A stretch of DNA of 64,000 bases from Limobrevibacterium gyesilva (GCF_025989185.1 NZ_JAPDNT010000001.1:124001-188000); one strand, 5' to 3'; counted from the stretch's first letter, positions 37,001 through 49,190 are shown. Translations and numbers: made by a program. The notes: generated by a model from the sequence alone, not told the origin.

Positions 37001-38283
37001 GCCGCGGCGCCACCGCTCTTCCGGCGATCCTGCGTGATGCGGGTTTGTCGGCGCTCGTCGCGTTCGGCCTGTTCGCGGTCATGATCGGGCTGAAGACCGA
37101 TGCCGGCCCCACCTCGCTGGTGCTCACGCCGCGCCCCTGGGCGGTGGTTCTCGCCGTCGCCGCGGTGTTCTTCGGGCGGTTGGCGATGCTGTTGTGGCGC
37201 CTCTGGCGTCCGGCCGGCGTTCCCGCACCCAGGCGCATAACCGCAGGGTTCGCCCGCGCGGGGCGTTATATCGCTCCCGTGGTGCTGGCGGTGGCCCTCA
37301 CCCTGCCGCTCTATGCCGGGCGCTACTGGCTCGACCTCGGCATCCTCGTGCTCACCTACGTCATGCTCGGGTGGGGGCTGAACATCGTGGTCGGCCTCGC
37401 GGGCCTGCTCGACCTCGGCTATGTCGCCTTCTATGCCGTCGGCGCCTATTCCTATGCATTGCTGGCGCAGGATCTCGGCCTGGGGTTCTGGACCTGCCTG
37501 CCGCTGGCCGGCATCCTCGCCGCCTGCTGGGGCGTCATGCTCGGCTTCCCCGTGCTGCGTCTGCGCGGCGACTACCTGGCCATCGTCACCCTTGCTTTCG
37601 GCGAGATCATCCGCGTGGTCATCCTCAACTGGACCACGCTCACCGGCGGGCCCAACGGCATCTCCGGCATCCCGCGCCCCACCCTGTTCGGCCTCACCTT
37701 CTCCGCGGGCGGCGGCCCGGGCAGCTTCGCGGACTTCTTCGGCATCGAGCCGAACCTCACCCAACGCGTCGCCTTCCTCTATTACGTGATCCTCGGACTG
37801 GCCCTGCTCACCAACTGGGTCTCGCTGCGGCTGCGCCGGCTGCCGCTCGGCCGGGCGTGGGAGGCGCTGCGCGAGGACGAGATCGCCTGCCGCAGCCTCG
37901 GCATCAACGTCACCATCACCAAGCTCACCGCATTCGCGATGGGCGCCATGTTCGGCGGCTTCGCCGGCGCCTTCTTCGCCACCCGCCAGGCCTTCATCAG
38001 TCCGGAGAGCTTCACCTTCATCGAAAGCGCCATGGTGCTGGCCATCGTCGTGCTCGGGGGACTCGGCAGCCAGCTTGGCGTGGCCATGGCCGCGCTCATC
38101 ATGATCGGCGGCTCGGAGATGTTCCGCGAGCTTGCGGAATACCGGATGCTGATCTTCGGGTTGGCGCTGGTGATGATGATGGTCCTGCGTCCCCGCGGCC
38201 TGGTTTCCGGCCGCACCCCGTCGGTCTCGCTGGGCGAGCGGCACGAGATCGCCCCCGATCTCGTTGCCCAGGGACGCGGCTGA
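36997..38283 (+). CDS. livM: branched-chain amino acid ABC permease LivM
   Basis: A 428-residue second permease subunit. An N-terminal extension of three extra hydrophobic segments (about 10-75) precedes the conserved LivM core YVMLGWGLNIVVGLAGLLDL and RLRGDYLAIVTLAFGEIIRV. The EAA-type loop WEALREDEIACRSLGINVT contacts the ATPases. It begins in a 4-base overlap with livH and ends in a one-base overlap (TGATG) with livG. Confidence 0.93.
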   Translation: MSRGATALPAILRDAGLSALVAFGLFAVMIGLKTDAGPTSLVLTPRPWAVVLAVAAVFFGRLAMLLWRLWRPAGVPAPRRITAGFARAGRYIAPVVLAVALTLPLYAGRYWLDLGILVLTYVMLGWGLNIVVGLAGLLDLGYVAFYAVGAYSYALLAQDLGLGFWTCLPLAGILAACWGVMLGFPVLRLRGDYLAIVTLAFGEIIRVVILNWTTLTGGPNGISGIPRPTLFGLTFSAGGGPGSFADFFGIEPNLTQRVAFLYYVILGLALLTNWVSLRLRRLPLGRAWEALREDEIACRSLGINVTITKLTAFAMGAMFGGFAGAFFATRQAFISPESFTFIESAMVLAIVVLGGLGSQLGVAMAALIMIGGSEMFRELAEYRMLIFGLALVMMMVLRPRGLVSGRTPSVSLGERHEIAPDLVAQGRG

Positions 38284-39119
38284 TGGACGCGGTCACCACG
38301 GACGCCCCGCTGCTGGCGGTCAGGGACCTGACCATGCGCTTCGGCGGCCTCACTGCCGTCGATATGCTGTCGTTCGAGGCGCATGCCGGTGACATCACCG
38401 CGGTCATCGGCCCGAATGGCGCCGGCAAGACCACCGTTTTCAACTGCATCACCGGGTTCTACCGCCCGACCTCCGGCGGCCTGAACCTCACCCAGGCCGG
38501 CGGCCGGTTCGCGCTGGAACGGATGCCCGGCCACCGCATCGCGCGCCACGCCAAGGTCGCCCGGACTTTCCAGAACATCCGCCTGTTCGCCGGCATGACG
38601 GTGCTGGAGAACCTGCTGGTCGCCCAGCACAACACGCTGATGCCGGATGTCGCCCGTGGCCTGCTCGCGGTGTTCGGCCTGGGCGGCTACCGCGCCCACG
38701 AGCGCGCCGCCGTCGAGCTCGCCCGCTTCTGGCTCGACGCCATCGACCTCACCGCCCGCGCCGACGACGCCGCGGGTGCGCTGCCCTACGGCGCGCAACG
38801 GCGGCTCGAGATCGCGCGCGCCATGTGCACCGGCCCGGTCCTGCTGTGCCTGGACGAGCCGGCCGCCGGCCTCAACCCGCGCGAAAGCGACGAACTGTCC
38901 GCCCTGCTCCTGCGCATCCGCGACGGTGGCTGTTCCATCCTTCTGATCGAGCACGACATGGGGGTGGTGATGCGAATTTCGGACCACATCGTCGTGCTCG
39001 ACCACGGCAAGAAGATCAGCGACGGCACCGCCGAGCAGGTGCGCAACGACCCCAACGTCATTGCCGCCTATCTCGGCGAGGGCGACGAGGACGAGACCCC
39101 GGCGGAGGTCGCGCAATGA
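38283..39119 (+). CDS. livG: branched-chain amino acid ABC ATPase LivG
   Basis: A 278-residue ATPase: Walker A GPNGAGKTT, Q-loop ARTFQNIRLF, a signature altered to LPYGAQRRLEIARAM (LSYGxQ type as in LivG), Walker B LLCLDEPAAGLNP and H-loop IEHDMGVVM. Long conserved insertion between Q-loop and signature as usual for LivG. ATG 38283 shares its A with the livM stop. Confidence 0.94.
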   Translation: MDAVTTDAPLLAVRDLTMRFGGLTAVDMLSFEAHAGDITAVIGPNGAGKTTVFNCITGFYRPTSGGLNLTQAGGRFALERMPGHRIARHAKVARTFQNIRLFAGMTVLENLLVAQHNTLMPDVARGLLAVFGLGGYRAHERAAVELARFWLDAIDLTARADDAAGALPYGAQRRLEIARAMCTGPVLLCLDEPAAGLNPRESDELSALLLRIRDGGCSILLIEHDMGVVMRISDHIVVLDHGKKISDGTAEQVRNDPNVIAAYLGEGDEDETPAEVAQ

Positions 39120-39835
39120 CGGCGCTGCTGTCCCTGTCCGGCGTCACAGCCTTCTACGGCGCCATCCAGGCGCTGAAGGGCGTGGAGCTGAACGTGAACC
39201 CGGGCGAGATCGTCACGCTGATCGGCGCCAACGGGGCGGGCAAGTCCACCCTGATGATGACCATCTGCGGCAACCCGCGCGCCCGCGACGGCCGCATCGT
39301 CTACGACGGTGCCGATATCACCCGCGTGCCCACGCACGAGATCATGCGTCAGGGCATCGCCCAGTCGCCTGAGGGGCGCCGCATCTTCCCGCGCATGAGC
39401 GTCTACGAGAACCTGCTGATGGGTGCCCATGGCCGCGACGGCGGAGAAGCGGCGGAAACCATGGAGCAGGTATTCGCCCTGTTTCCCCGCCTGAAGGAGC
39501 GCACCGCCCAGCGCGGCGGCACGTTGTCGGGCGGCGAGCAGCAGATGCTCGCCATCGGCCGCGCGTTGATGAGCCGCCCGCGCCTGCTGTTGCTGGACGA
39601 ACCGAGCCTCGGTCTCGCCCCCCTGGTGGTGCGGCAGATCTTCGGCGCCATCCGCGACCTCAACCGCAGCACCGGGCTCACGGTCCTGCTGGTGGAGCAG
39701 AACGCATTCCAGGCGCTGCGCCTGGCGCATCGCGGCTACGTGCTGGTCAACGGCGCCATCACCATGGCCGGCGCCGCCGCCGACCTGCTGGCGCGGCCGG
39801 AGATACGCGCGGCGTATCTCGAAGGTGGGCATTAA
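39116..39835 (+). CDS. livF: branched-chain amino acid ABC ATPase LivF
   Basis: A 239-residue ATPase: Walker A GANGAGKST, Q-loop SPEGRRIFPRMSV, signature LSGGEQQMLAIGRALM, Walker B LLLLDEPSLGLAP, H-loop VEQNAFQAL with the typical Glu-Gln-Asn. It completes livHMGF; the start overlaps the livG stop (ATGA). Confidence 0.95.
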   Translation: MTALLSLSGVTAFYGAIQALKGVELNVNPGEIVTLIGANGAGKSTLMMTICGNPRARDGRIVYDGADITRVPTHEIMRQGIAQSPEGRRIFPRMSVYENLLMGAHGRDGGEAAETMEQVFALFPRLKERTAQRGGTLSGGEQQMLAIGRALMSRPRLLLLDEPSLGLAPLVVRQIFGAIRDLNRSTGLTVLLVEQNAFQALRLAHRGYVLVNGAITMAGAAADLLARPEIRAAYLEGGH

Positions 39836-39860
39836 CGGAACACGATTCCGGGCGCCGGGG

Positions 39861-40187
39861 TCAGGCATCCGGTGCGCGGATGAAGCACATCACCCCGATG
39901 GTCGGCAGCCAGCACACCACGGCGTGCCCGGTGGGATTGTCATTACGGTCCAGCACACGATCCTGCGGCACCGGGATCCAAAGCCCGAGGATCAATACTT
40001 CGTAACCGCCATTCTGGATCCGGTATTCCGCCCGGCGGCAGTCCGCGATCGAGCAGCACGGCCGGCCAGTGCCCGGCTGGCGCAGATCATCGAACCAGGG
40101 CTTCAGGGTGGGGTCGGCATCAGCGGGGGGGCTCGCCTGCGCGTTCGCGGCCAGCAACATCGCCATGGCGAAGACGAAGCGTTTCAT
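39861..40187 (-). CDS. secreted cysteine-rich small protein
   Basis: A 108-residue protein with a signal peptide (MKRFVFAMAMLLAANAQA). The mature part has five cysteines: Cys44-Cys45, Cys50 (CCSIADC), Cys92 and Cys101, which would form disulfides in the periplasm. The W-x-D-D-L, CCS-x-ADCR, tG-x-avvC and CF pattern recurs in small exported proteins of Rhodospirillales and Rhizobiales; no function is known. Convergent with livF. Confidence 0.72.
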   Translation of the reverse strand: MKRFVFAMAMLLAANAQASPPADADPTLKPWFDDLRQPGTGRPCCSIADCRRAEYRIQNGGYEVLILGLWIPVPQDRVLDRNDNPTGHAVVCWLPTIGVMCFIRAPDA

Positions 40188-40312
40188 TCGTCACCCCCAA
40201 TCCGGCGACCAGCACGGGCACCAGCATCCGCCTCAGCGCCGATACCGGCGCCGCGTGGCATCGGCGCCTCATATGGTGCGTGAACGGCTGCAACGCACCC
40301 TCTCGGGGGCAT

Positions 40313-40756
40313 TCATCGGGCGGCATCCTGTGCGCCAGCCACCTGGCCCAGGCGTGCCTGGGCGGCCGCACGAACCGTATCGGGGAACGCGCAGGACCGG
40401 CGCGACTGTCGGTCCACGTGCACCGCCGTCAGCTCGCAGCTCGCCGCCACCTCTCCGGTTTCGGCGTTGCGCATCTCATGCGCGAAACGCAGCACCTTCT
40501 CGCGAACTTCCAGCACACGCGAGTGCACCTCCACCACGTCTCCGGCCAGCAATTCGCGACGATAGGAGATGTTCTGCTGCACCGCCGCCATGCCGCGCTG
40601 CTGTTCGCGCAGATAGGTGGGCGTGAGTCCGAGCCGCAGGAAAAGGGTCCAGGTGGCCTCGTCGAACTTGCCGACATACCACATCACGTTCATGTGGCCG
40701 ACATGGTCGCAGTGCCACGGATACACCGTGCCGCGATAGGTCGGGTCTTGCGTCAT
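40313..40756 (-). CDS. hotdog-fold acyl-CoA thioesterase (4HBT/YbgC type)
   Basis: A 147-residue single-hotdog thioesterase hydrolysing acyl-CoA. HCDHVGHMNVMWYVGKFDEA carries the catalytic Asp17 and the conserved GHMNN-like turn, followed by the beta-sheet ISYRRELLAGDVVEVHSRVL. ATG 40756 puts this motif at the normal distance from the N terminus. The substrate chain is not predictable. No operon partner. Confidence 0.83.
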   Translation of the reverse strand: MTQDPTYRGTVYPWHCDHVGHMNVMWYVGKFDEATWTLFLRLGLTPTYLREQQRGMAAVQQNISYRRELLAGDVVEVHSRVLEVREKVLRFAHEMRNAETGEVAASCELTAVHVDRQSRRSCAFPDTVRAAAQARLGQVAGAQDAAR

Positions 40757-40905
40757 CGCCGTGCCCCCGCTTTCCGGCCAATGCCGGGTCATCCGGCGAG
40801 CATGCCCGAACCTCCAACGCCGGCACACCCCTTGCCCCGCCAGCCGGCCGGCGCGATCCTTCCCCGGTCGAACGAAACGGCTGAACCCTACGGGAGTGCC
40901 ATCCG

Positions 40906-41235
40906 ATGCATCGCGCGACCCTCGCCATCCTGGCCGCCGCACCCGCGCTGCTCGTGGCCGGCGCCGCATTTGCTCAGGCGCCGGCAGGCGATCCCATGGC
41001 AGGTCTGGGCATCGCCCGCATCTGGTGCAGCAACTGCCACGTCGTCGACACCGCGCCGGTGCAGGCCGGCGACGCCGTCCCGAGCTTCCCGGCCATTGCC
41101 AACCTTCCATCGACCACACGGGCCGGATTGCGGGCGTTCGTGGTGACACCGCATGGGCGCATGCCGAACTTCCAGCTCACCACCGGTCAAGCCGACGACG
41201 TGGTCGCCTATATCCTCAGCCTCAAGGGCCGATAG
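40906..41235 (+). CDS. monohaem class I cytochrome c
   Basis: A 109-residue exported c-type cytochrome: signal peptide to AFAQA (residues 21-25), haem-binding CSNCH with Cys41, Cys44 and His45, and Met86 in HGRMPNF as the probable sixth ligand, giving a high-potential electron carrier in the periplasm. Stand-alone; convergent with the amidohydrolase at 41242. The partner oxidase or dehydrogenase is not in the window. Confidence 0.87.
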   Translation: MHRATLAILAAAPALLVAGAAFAQAPAGDPMAGLGIARIWCSNCHVVDTAPVQAGDAVPSFPAIANLPSTTRAGLRAFVVTPHGRMPNFQLTTGQADDVVAYILSLKGR

Positions 41236-41241
41236 AAGCGG

Positions 41242-42489
41242 TCACAGCGCCCGGTTCGCCCGCGCCACCACCGCTTCGAACAGCACCTGGCAACCGGCCT
41301 CGGCCTCCACCGGGTCGATGCTCTCGGCCTCGTTGTGGCTCAGCCCGTCCTTGCAGGGGGTGAAGATCATCGCTGTCGGCACGTGGCGCGCCACGTACAC
41401 CGCGTCGTGCCCGGCGCCGGAGACGATCTCGCGCGACGACAGCCCGAGCCGCGCCGCCGCCTGCCGCACCAGGTCCACGCAGGCGGGGTCGAAGGGCTGG
41501 GCCGGAATGCGGAACAACTCGGTCAGATCCAGCCTCACGCCGCAGCCCTGGGCCAAGGCGGACGCGCGCGCCTCGAACTGCTGCGCCAGAGTGGCCACCG
41601 TGGCGTCGTCGGGATGGCGGAACTCCACGGAGAAGCGCACCTCACCCGGGATGACGTTGCGGCTGTTCGGCAGCACCTGCAGTTGGCCCACGGTGCCCCG
41701 GCCGTCCTCGCCTTGGGCGCGCATCAACTGGTCCACCAGGTCGATGATCCGGGCCGCGGCAACCAGGGCATCCTTGCGGGCCGAGGGCGGCGTGGTGCCG
41801 GCATGCGAGTCCTGGCCGATGCAGACCGCGTCGTACCACACCTGCGCCTGCGCGCCGGTGACGATGCCGATCTGTTTCTCCTCCCGCTCCAGGATCGGCC
41901 CCTGTTCGATATGCAGCTCGAAATAGGCATCCGCCGGAAACGGCCTGGCCTTCTCCGGCCCGGCATAGCCGATCCCCTCCAGCGCCGCCTGCACGGTCGC
42001 GCCATCGAGGTCGGTCAGCCCCTGCACCTTGTCCAACGCATACACGCCCGCCCACACGCCCGAGCCCATCAGGCTGTGGCCGAACCGGCTGCCCTCCTCG
42101 TCGGTCCAGTTCACCAGTTCCAGTGGCGCCTCGGTGACGATGCCCAGGTCGTTCAGGCTGCGCATCACCTCCAGCCCTGCGATCACGCCCAGCGCGCCGT
42201 CGAACTTGCCGCCGCTGGGCTGGCTGTCGAGGTGGCTTCCGAACAGCACGGGCAGGCGGTCGGGATCGCGGCCCGGGCGGCGGGCGAACATGTTGCCGAT
42301 CTCGTCCACCCGCACCGTCAGCCCCGCCGCCGTGCACCGGGCGCGGAAATGGTCGCGGCCCTGGCGGTCGATATCGGTCAACGTCAGCCGCCGCACGCCG
42401 CCCTTTGGCGTGGCGCCGAAGCGCGCCATGTCCATCAGGCTGTCCCACAGGCGCTTGCCGTCGATCCGCTGGTTGGTCTGAGCGCTCAT
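41242..42489 (-). CDS. M20-family amidohydrolase (allantoate/carbamoyl-amino-acid hydrolase type)
   Basis: A 415-residue binuclear metal amidohydrolase of the hydantoinase/carbamoylase group (beta-ureidopropionase, allantoate amidohydrolase, N-carbamoyl-L-amino-acid hydrolase). Ligands seen are the His-Asp of GSHLDSQPSGGKFDG, the Glu pair of NWTDEEGSRF, the His of FELHIEQGPILE and the His of SGAGHDAV. Three consecutive ATG codons start the gene (42495, 42492, 42489); the AGGGAC ribosome-binding site is best spaced for the last one. Confidence 0.87.
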   Translation of the reverse strand: MSAQTNQRIDGKRLWDSLMDMARFGATPKGGVRRLTLTDIDRQGRDHFRARCTAAGLTVRVDEIGNMFARRPGRDPDRLPVLFGSHLDSQPSGGKFDGALGVIAGLEVMRSLNDLGIVTEAPLELVNWTDEEGSRFGHSLMGSGVWAGVYALDKVQGLTDLDGATVQAALEGIGYAGPEKARPFPADAYFELHIEQGPILEREEKQIGIVTGAQAQVWYDAVCIGQDSHAGTTPPSARKDALVAAARIIDLVDQLMRAQGEDGRGTVGQLQVLPNSRNVIPGEVRFSVEFRHPDDATVATLAQQFEARASALAQGCGVRLDLTELFRIPAQPFDPACVDLVRQAAARLGLSSREIVSGAGHDAVYVARHVPTAMIFTPCKDGLSHNEAESIDPVEAEAGCQVLFEAVVARANRAL

Positions 42490-42574
42490 CATCATGTCCC
42501 TGTTGCAGCGTGCGCATCTTGCCCGGGGGTCGCGTTCCTGCAAGCCTCGGCCGTCCCCAAGGAGGTTGTTGTCC

Positions 42575-43363
42575 ATGGCCCATCCGCTGTCCGCGCCCGC
42601 CGCCCCCGTGATCCGGCGCAACACAGACCTCGACCGCGACGCCGTCTGGCAGGCGCGCGTTGACCTGGCGGCCTGCTTCCGGGCCGCGGCCCGGCTGGGG
42701 CTCAGCGAGGGCATCTGCAACCACCTGTCGGCCATGGTGCCGGGGCGCGACGACCTGTTCCTGGTGAATCCCTATGGCTGGGGCTTCTCCGAAGTCACCG
42801 CCAGCCGCCTGCTGACCTGCGACTTCCATGGCAACGTCGTCGAGGGCAGTGGCACGCCGGAGGCCACCGCCTTCTTCATCCACGCGCGCGTGCACAAGAA
42901 CGTACCCCGCGCCCGCGCGGCCTTCCACACCCACATGCCCAATGCCACCGCGCTCGCCATGCTCGACGGGCCGCCGCTGTCCTGGTCGATCCAGTCCTCG
43001 CTGAAATTCTACGGCCGCACCCTGGTGGACGAGCACTACAACGGCCTGGCCCTGGACGAGACCGAAGGCGACCGCATCGCCGCCAGCATCGGCGACGCCG
43101 ACATCGTGTTCATGAAGAACCACGGCGTGATGGTGGTCGGCACCACCATCGCCGAGACCTGGGACGACCTGTACTACCTGGAGCGCGCCTGCGAGGCCGA
43201 GCGCCTGGCCTTGTCCACCGGGCGCAAGCTGAAGCCGGTGCCGTCTGAGATCGCCGCCCGCACCTACGCGCAGATGCGCCAAGGCGACGGCGAGAGCGCG
43301 CGCCTGCATCTGGAGAGCCTCAAGCGCCAGCTCGACCGCGAGGCGCCGGAGTACCGGCACTGA
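42575..43363 (+). CDS. class II aldolase/adducin family protein
   Basis: A 262-residue class II aldolase fold protein. The zinc ligands are HTH in AAFHTHMPNA and the later His of FMKNHGVMV; the GICNHLSAMVPG opening is also conserved. Relatives cleave phosphorylated or free keto-sugars. The substrate is open. ATG 42575 has a perfect AAGGAGG ribosome-binding site 9 bases upstream. It is divergent from the amidohydrolase with an 85-base spacer. Confidence 0.85.
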   Translation: MAHPLSAPAAPVIRRNTDLDRDAVWQARVDLAACFRAAARLGLSEGICNHLSAMVPGRDDLFLVNPYGWGFSEVTASRLLTCDFHGNVVEGSGTPEATAFFIHARVHKNVPRARAAFHTHMPNATALAMLDGPPLSWSIQSSLKFYGRTLVDEHYNGLALDETEGDRIAASIGDADIVFMKNHGVMVVGTTIAETWDDLYYLERACEAERLALSTGRKLKPVPSEIAARTYAQMRQGDGESARLHLESLKRQLDREAPEYRH

Positions 43364-43368
43364 TCCGG

Positions 43369-43803
43369 ATGCGTCCGCGCCGGCCGGCGGCATTGCTTCT
43401 GGCCGGCCTGGTACTGACCGGCTGCACGCTGGTTGACCAGCGCACCTTCCAGCGCACCCCGCCCGCGCCGACCGCCGAGGACGTGGCCCGTGCCAGGTTG
43501 CCGCCCTTGCCGCTGGTGGTGATCCGGTTCGACCAGCTCGACACGGATTACCAGCCGGCACTCGCCGAGGCGATCGAGGCGGCACAGGCGCGCAAGCCGG
43601 ACGTGGTGTTCGACGTGCTCACCCCCATCCCCACCGGCGAGGCGCGCGAGGTGCAGGAACGCTACGCCAGGCAGGGCGCCGAGGATGCCGCGGCCGTCGC
43701 CAACGCCCTCGCCGCCGAGGGAGTGCCGCCGGATCGCGTGCACATGGGCTATCGCGGCGATCCCGGTACGCCGCCACGCGAGGTGAGAGTCTACGCCCGC
43801 TGA
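43369..43803 (+). CDS. hypothetical lipoprotein
   Basis: A 144-residue protein with a lipoprotein signal (LLLAGLVLTGC, lipobox LTGC at about residues 16-19). The mature part, LPLVVIRFDQLDTDYQPALAEAIEAA with a C-terminal segment DRVHMGYRGDP, suggests an alpha/beta OmpA-like or SPOR-like fold, but I do not recognise a named family. It begins 5 bases after the aldolase gene and probably shares its transcript. Confidence 0.7.
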   Translation: MRPRRPAALLLAGLVLTGCTLVDQRTFQRTPPAPTAEDVARARLPPLPLVVIRFDQLDTDYQPALAEAIEAAQARKPDVVFDVLTPIPTGEAREVQERYARQGAEDAAAVANALAAEGVPPDRVHMGYRGDPGTPPREVRVYAR

Positions 43804-43843
43804 ACGACGGCATGCCGGCGCGCCCCGAGGCTGCGACAATTGG

Positions 43844-43861
43844 TCGTCATTGGCATGACGA
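43844..43861. promoter_or_regulatory. 7-bp palindrome upstream of hemA
   Basis: TCGTCAT-TGGC-ATGACGA, a perfect inverted repeat in the 174-base spacer before hemA. It has no T-tract, so it reads more like a regulator site than a terminator; which regulator is unknown. Confidence 0.35.
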
Positions 43862-43977
43862 TCACGCGGGTGCTCATGGTGTCGCGCGGCTGGTAGAGTC
43901 CTTCCCGAGTGATCTGCGTCATTGAACCAGCGGCGTTTTCCGACTGTATTGGGTATATGGTCGCCGGGGGATTAGCC

Positions 43978-45189
43978 ATGCATCCGTTCCGCCTCGCCTG
44001 CCGCAATACGCTGTCGGATATCCGCGGCCAGGGCCGCTACCGGACGTTCACGCCGCTGCGCAAGCACGCGGACCGGTTCCCGGTGTTCACCACCGAGCGT
44101 GACGGCAAGCCGTGCGACATCACCGTCTGGTCATCGAACGACTATCTCGGCATGGGCGTGCATCCCGCGGTGATCGAGGCCGCGGCGCAGGCCGCCCGTT
44201 CCATGGGCGCCGGCGCCGGCGGCACCCGCAATATCGCCGGCACCAGCGACCTCCACGACGCGCTGGAGGCCGAGCTGGCCGATCTGCACGGCAAGCAGGC
44301 GGCGCTGCTGTTCACCTCGGGCTATGTCTCCAACCAGGCGACGCTGACGGCCATCCTGCGCAGCCTGCCGGACTGGCACGTGTTCTCGGATGCGAAGAAC
44401 CACGCCTCCATGATCGTGGGCGTCAAGGGCGCGCCGGCGACGGTGCATATCTTCGCGCACAACGACCTGGCCGACCTGCAGGCGAAGCTGGCAACGGCCC
44501 CGGCGGGGGCACCGAAGCTGATCGCCTTCGAGAGCGTCTATTCCATGGACGGCGACATCGCCCCCATCGGTGCGATCTGCGATCTGGCCGAGCGCTACGG
44601 CGCCATGACCTATCTGGACGAAGTGCATGCCGTCGGACTGTACGGCCCCACCGGCGGCGGCGTGTCGGAGCGCGACGGCGTGGCGCGCCGGGTGGACATC
44701 ATCGAGGGCACGCTGGCCAAGGGTTTCGGCTGTCATGGCGGCTACATTGCGGGTGATGTGGAGGTGGTGGACTTCATCCGCTCCACCGCCTCAGGCTTCA
44801 TCTTCACCACCTCGCTGCCGCCGACCACGGTTGCGGCGGCCCTGGCCAGCCTGCGCCACGTGCGTGGCGATTCCGCCCGCCGGACCGCCCTGTTCGCGCG
44901 CACCGAGACGCTGAAGGCCAAGCTCGACCGCGCCGGTATCCGGCGGCTGCCCACTGCCAGCCACATCGTGCCCGTGCATGTCGGCGAGGCCGCGCTGTGC
45001 CGCGAGGTCAGCCGGCGGCTGATGGACGAATTCGCCATCTACGCGACCCCGATCAACTACCCGACGGTGCCGGTCGGCCAGGAGCGGCTGCGCCTGACCC
45101 CGACACCGCTGCACACGGATGCCATGATGGATGCGCTGGTGGAGGCGCTGCGCAACGTGCTGCCGCGGGATCTGGCGATCGCGGCATAA
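43978..45189 (+). CDS. hemA: 5-aminolevulinate synthase
   Basis: A 403-residue PLP enzyme condensing succinyl-CoA and glycine to 5-aminolevulinate, the first step of haem synthesis in Alphaproteobacteria. PLP Lys248 in [11 protein letters not shown] has the same number as in the well-studied Rhodobacter capsulatus enzyme. [21 protein letters not shown] and [12 protein letters not shown] (Asp214) are all present. ATG 43978 with GGGGG upstream gives the family N terminus; longer in-frame starts are not conserved. The active-site loop reads GGY after FGCH instead of the usual FGCL. Confidence 0.93.
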   Translation: MHPFRLACRNTLSDIRGQGRYRTFTPLRKHADRFPVFTTERDGKPCDITVWSSNDYLGMGVHPAVIEAAAQAARSMGAGAGGTRNIAGTSDLHDALEAELADLHGKQAALLFTSGYVSNQATLTAILRSLPDWHVFSDAKNHASMIVGVKGAPATVHIFAHNDLADLQAKLATAPAGAPKLIAFESVYSMDGDIAPIGAICDLAERYGAMTYLDEVHAVGLYGPTGGGVSERDGVARRVDIIEGTLAKGFGCHGGYIAGDVEVVDFIRSTASGFIFTTSLPPTTVAAALASLRHVRGDSARRTALFARTETLKAKLDRAGIRRLPTASHIVPVHVGEAALCREVSRRLMDEFAIYATPINYPTVPVGQERLRLTPTPLHTDAMMDALVEALRNVLPRDLAIAA

Positions 45190-45220
45190 GGACACGGCCG
45201 CGGCGGACCCTGCCCTCGAC

Positions 45221-45251
45221 GTTCGCCGCATTTTGCGGCGGACGCAGGGGT
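45221..45251 (-). repeat. palindromic repeat element, copy A
   Basis: A 31-base element matching the one at 56085-56115 with one mismatch, in opposite orientation. Its core is a perfect hairpin CGCCGCA-TTT-TGCGGCG (45224-45240). It sits between the convergent hemA and hdeD genes and may double as a terminator. No gene is seen in the rest of the 174-base spacer. Confidence 0.65.
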
Positions 45252-45363
45252 TGGTATCGCGCAAAGCCGGCCTGTTCGCGAGCGGGATGCCACGCGACGT
45301 GATCGGCTGGATGGACGCATGGGATCCTTACCCGTTCATCCTGCGGAGCCTGGGCCTCTCGTT

Positions 45364-46002
45364 TCAGGCGGCATACCCCGCCGTCGGGCTTGACGCGCCA
45401 TGTTGCGCGCGCAGCCGGAAGGCGAGCACAAGCAGTATGATGCCGAACACGATTGCATAGCCGCCAAGCCACCAGGTGAGCACGATCGCCCCGCTCAGCG
45501 GAGCGATAACGAGCACGACCCCCCACAGGATCGAGACGATGCCACCAAGGGCGAGCCACCAGCGCCCATGACTCACATGCAGCCGGAAAGCGGCACCCAG
45601 CATCAACCCTCCGGTCAACAACGCCCAGGCAGCCGTCACCAGCACGAAGGCGAGCACCGCGGAGGCGGGGAAGAAAGCGGCAATCAGGCCCACGACGAGA
45701 TTGAGGATCCCTTCGAGCAGGAGCAGCCCCCAGCGTTCATGGCTGCGTGCCGACCGCACCGCCGCAACGATGCTGAATATGCCGTCGACAAGCAGATACG
45801 CCGCGAACAGCAGCGCCAGCGAAAGCATGACGGCGCCCGGCACGAACAAGGCGACAAGGCCAAAGAGAATCGCCACGACACCGCGCAGGGCAATCGCCCA
45901 CCAGTTGCCCGCCAGTTGGGCACTCATCACGTCGGAACTGGCGGCGTCCGGGCTTGCCTGAGGTGGCGTTGTCGTGCCGCCCGAGGATGTGTCTGAACCC
46001 AT
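45364..46002 (-). CDS. HdeD-family membrane protein
   Basis: A 212-residue protein with a 35-residue hydrophilic Ser/Thr/Pro-rich N tail and six membrane helices in HdeD/DUF308 repeats (GNWWAIALRGVVAILFGL; later HERWGLLLLEGILNLVVGL and WWLALGGIVSILWGVVL). HdeD proteins support survival in acid and at high cell density; one copy is part of heat-resistance islands. ATG 46002 has AAGGTGGAG upstream; GTG 46014 is a weaker alternative. Last gene of the clpK-hsp20-hdeD set. Confidence 0.85.
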   Translation of the reverse strand: MGSDTSSGGTTTPPQASPDAASSDVMSAQLAGNWWAIALRGVVAILFGLVALFVPGAVMLSLALLFAAYLLVDGIFSIVAAVRSARSHERWGLLLLEGILNLVVGLIAAFFPASAVLAFVLVTAAWALLTGGLMLGAAFRLHVSHGRWWLALGGIVSILWGVVLVIAPLSGAIVLTWWLGGYAIVFGIILLVLAFRLRAQHGASSPTAGYAA

Positions 46003-46026
46003 GTCGTTCTCCACCTTGTTCTGTGC

Positions 46027-46228
46027 TTAAGGATGCGCGCCGCAGACGCGTTCGGTGAAATGCGTGCTCTCGCGCTCCTCCCTGCACTCGGGCTTCTTCT
46101 CGGCGCGGATGGTGAGAACGTCGTCGTCCAATGATGTGTCGATGTCCTTCTCTGCCACATCAGGCAACGAGGCGATGATGCGGCCCCCCCCCCCGCGCGA
46201 TGTTGTCTCCACGATCGACCAGGGTCAT
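46027..46228 (-). pseudogene. hsp20 (small heat-shock protein) remnant
   Basis: Only the middle of an alpha-crystallin domain survives: SLPDVAEKDIDTSLDDD, VLTIRAEKK and HFTERVCGA are clear Hsp20 matches, but the N-terminal region and the last beta strands with the I-x-I tail are gone; a stop follows HP. The upstream part runs through a run of 11 Gs on the coding strand (46184-46194). An ATG at 46228 opens a frame that would join the Hsp20 frame if the tract had 10 Gs. A GTG at 46212 opens the present frame. It lies 25 bases after the clpK stop. Confidence 0.72.
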
Positions 46229-46253
46229 CACCGGGTCTCTCTCGGCCCGGCTG

Positions 46254-49055
<2,802 letters not shown>

Positions 49056-49190
49056 GACAGCCTCCAGCGCCTCAGCCTCGGAACAGGCTCAAGCATTCGG
49101 GCAAGCTTCCGTCAGGAGATCGATCGCTCGTCTTCCAGGGTGCGCGACGAGTCTCTCGCGCGACCATGCGCGCGCTTTACTTGGTCAGGG

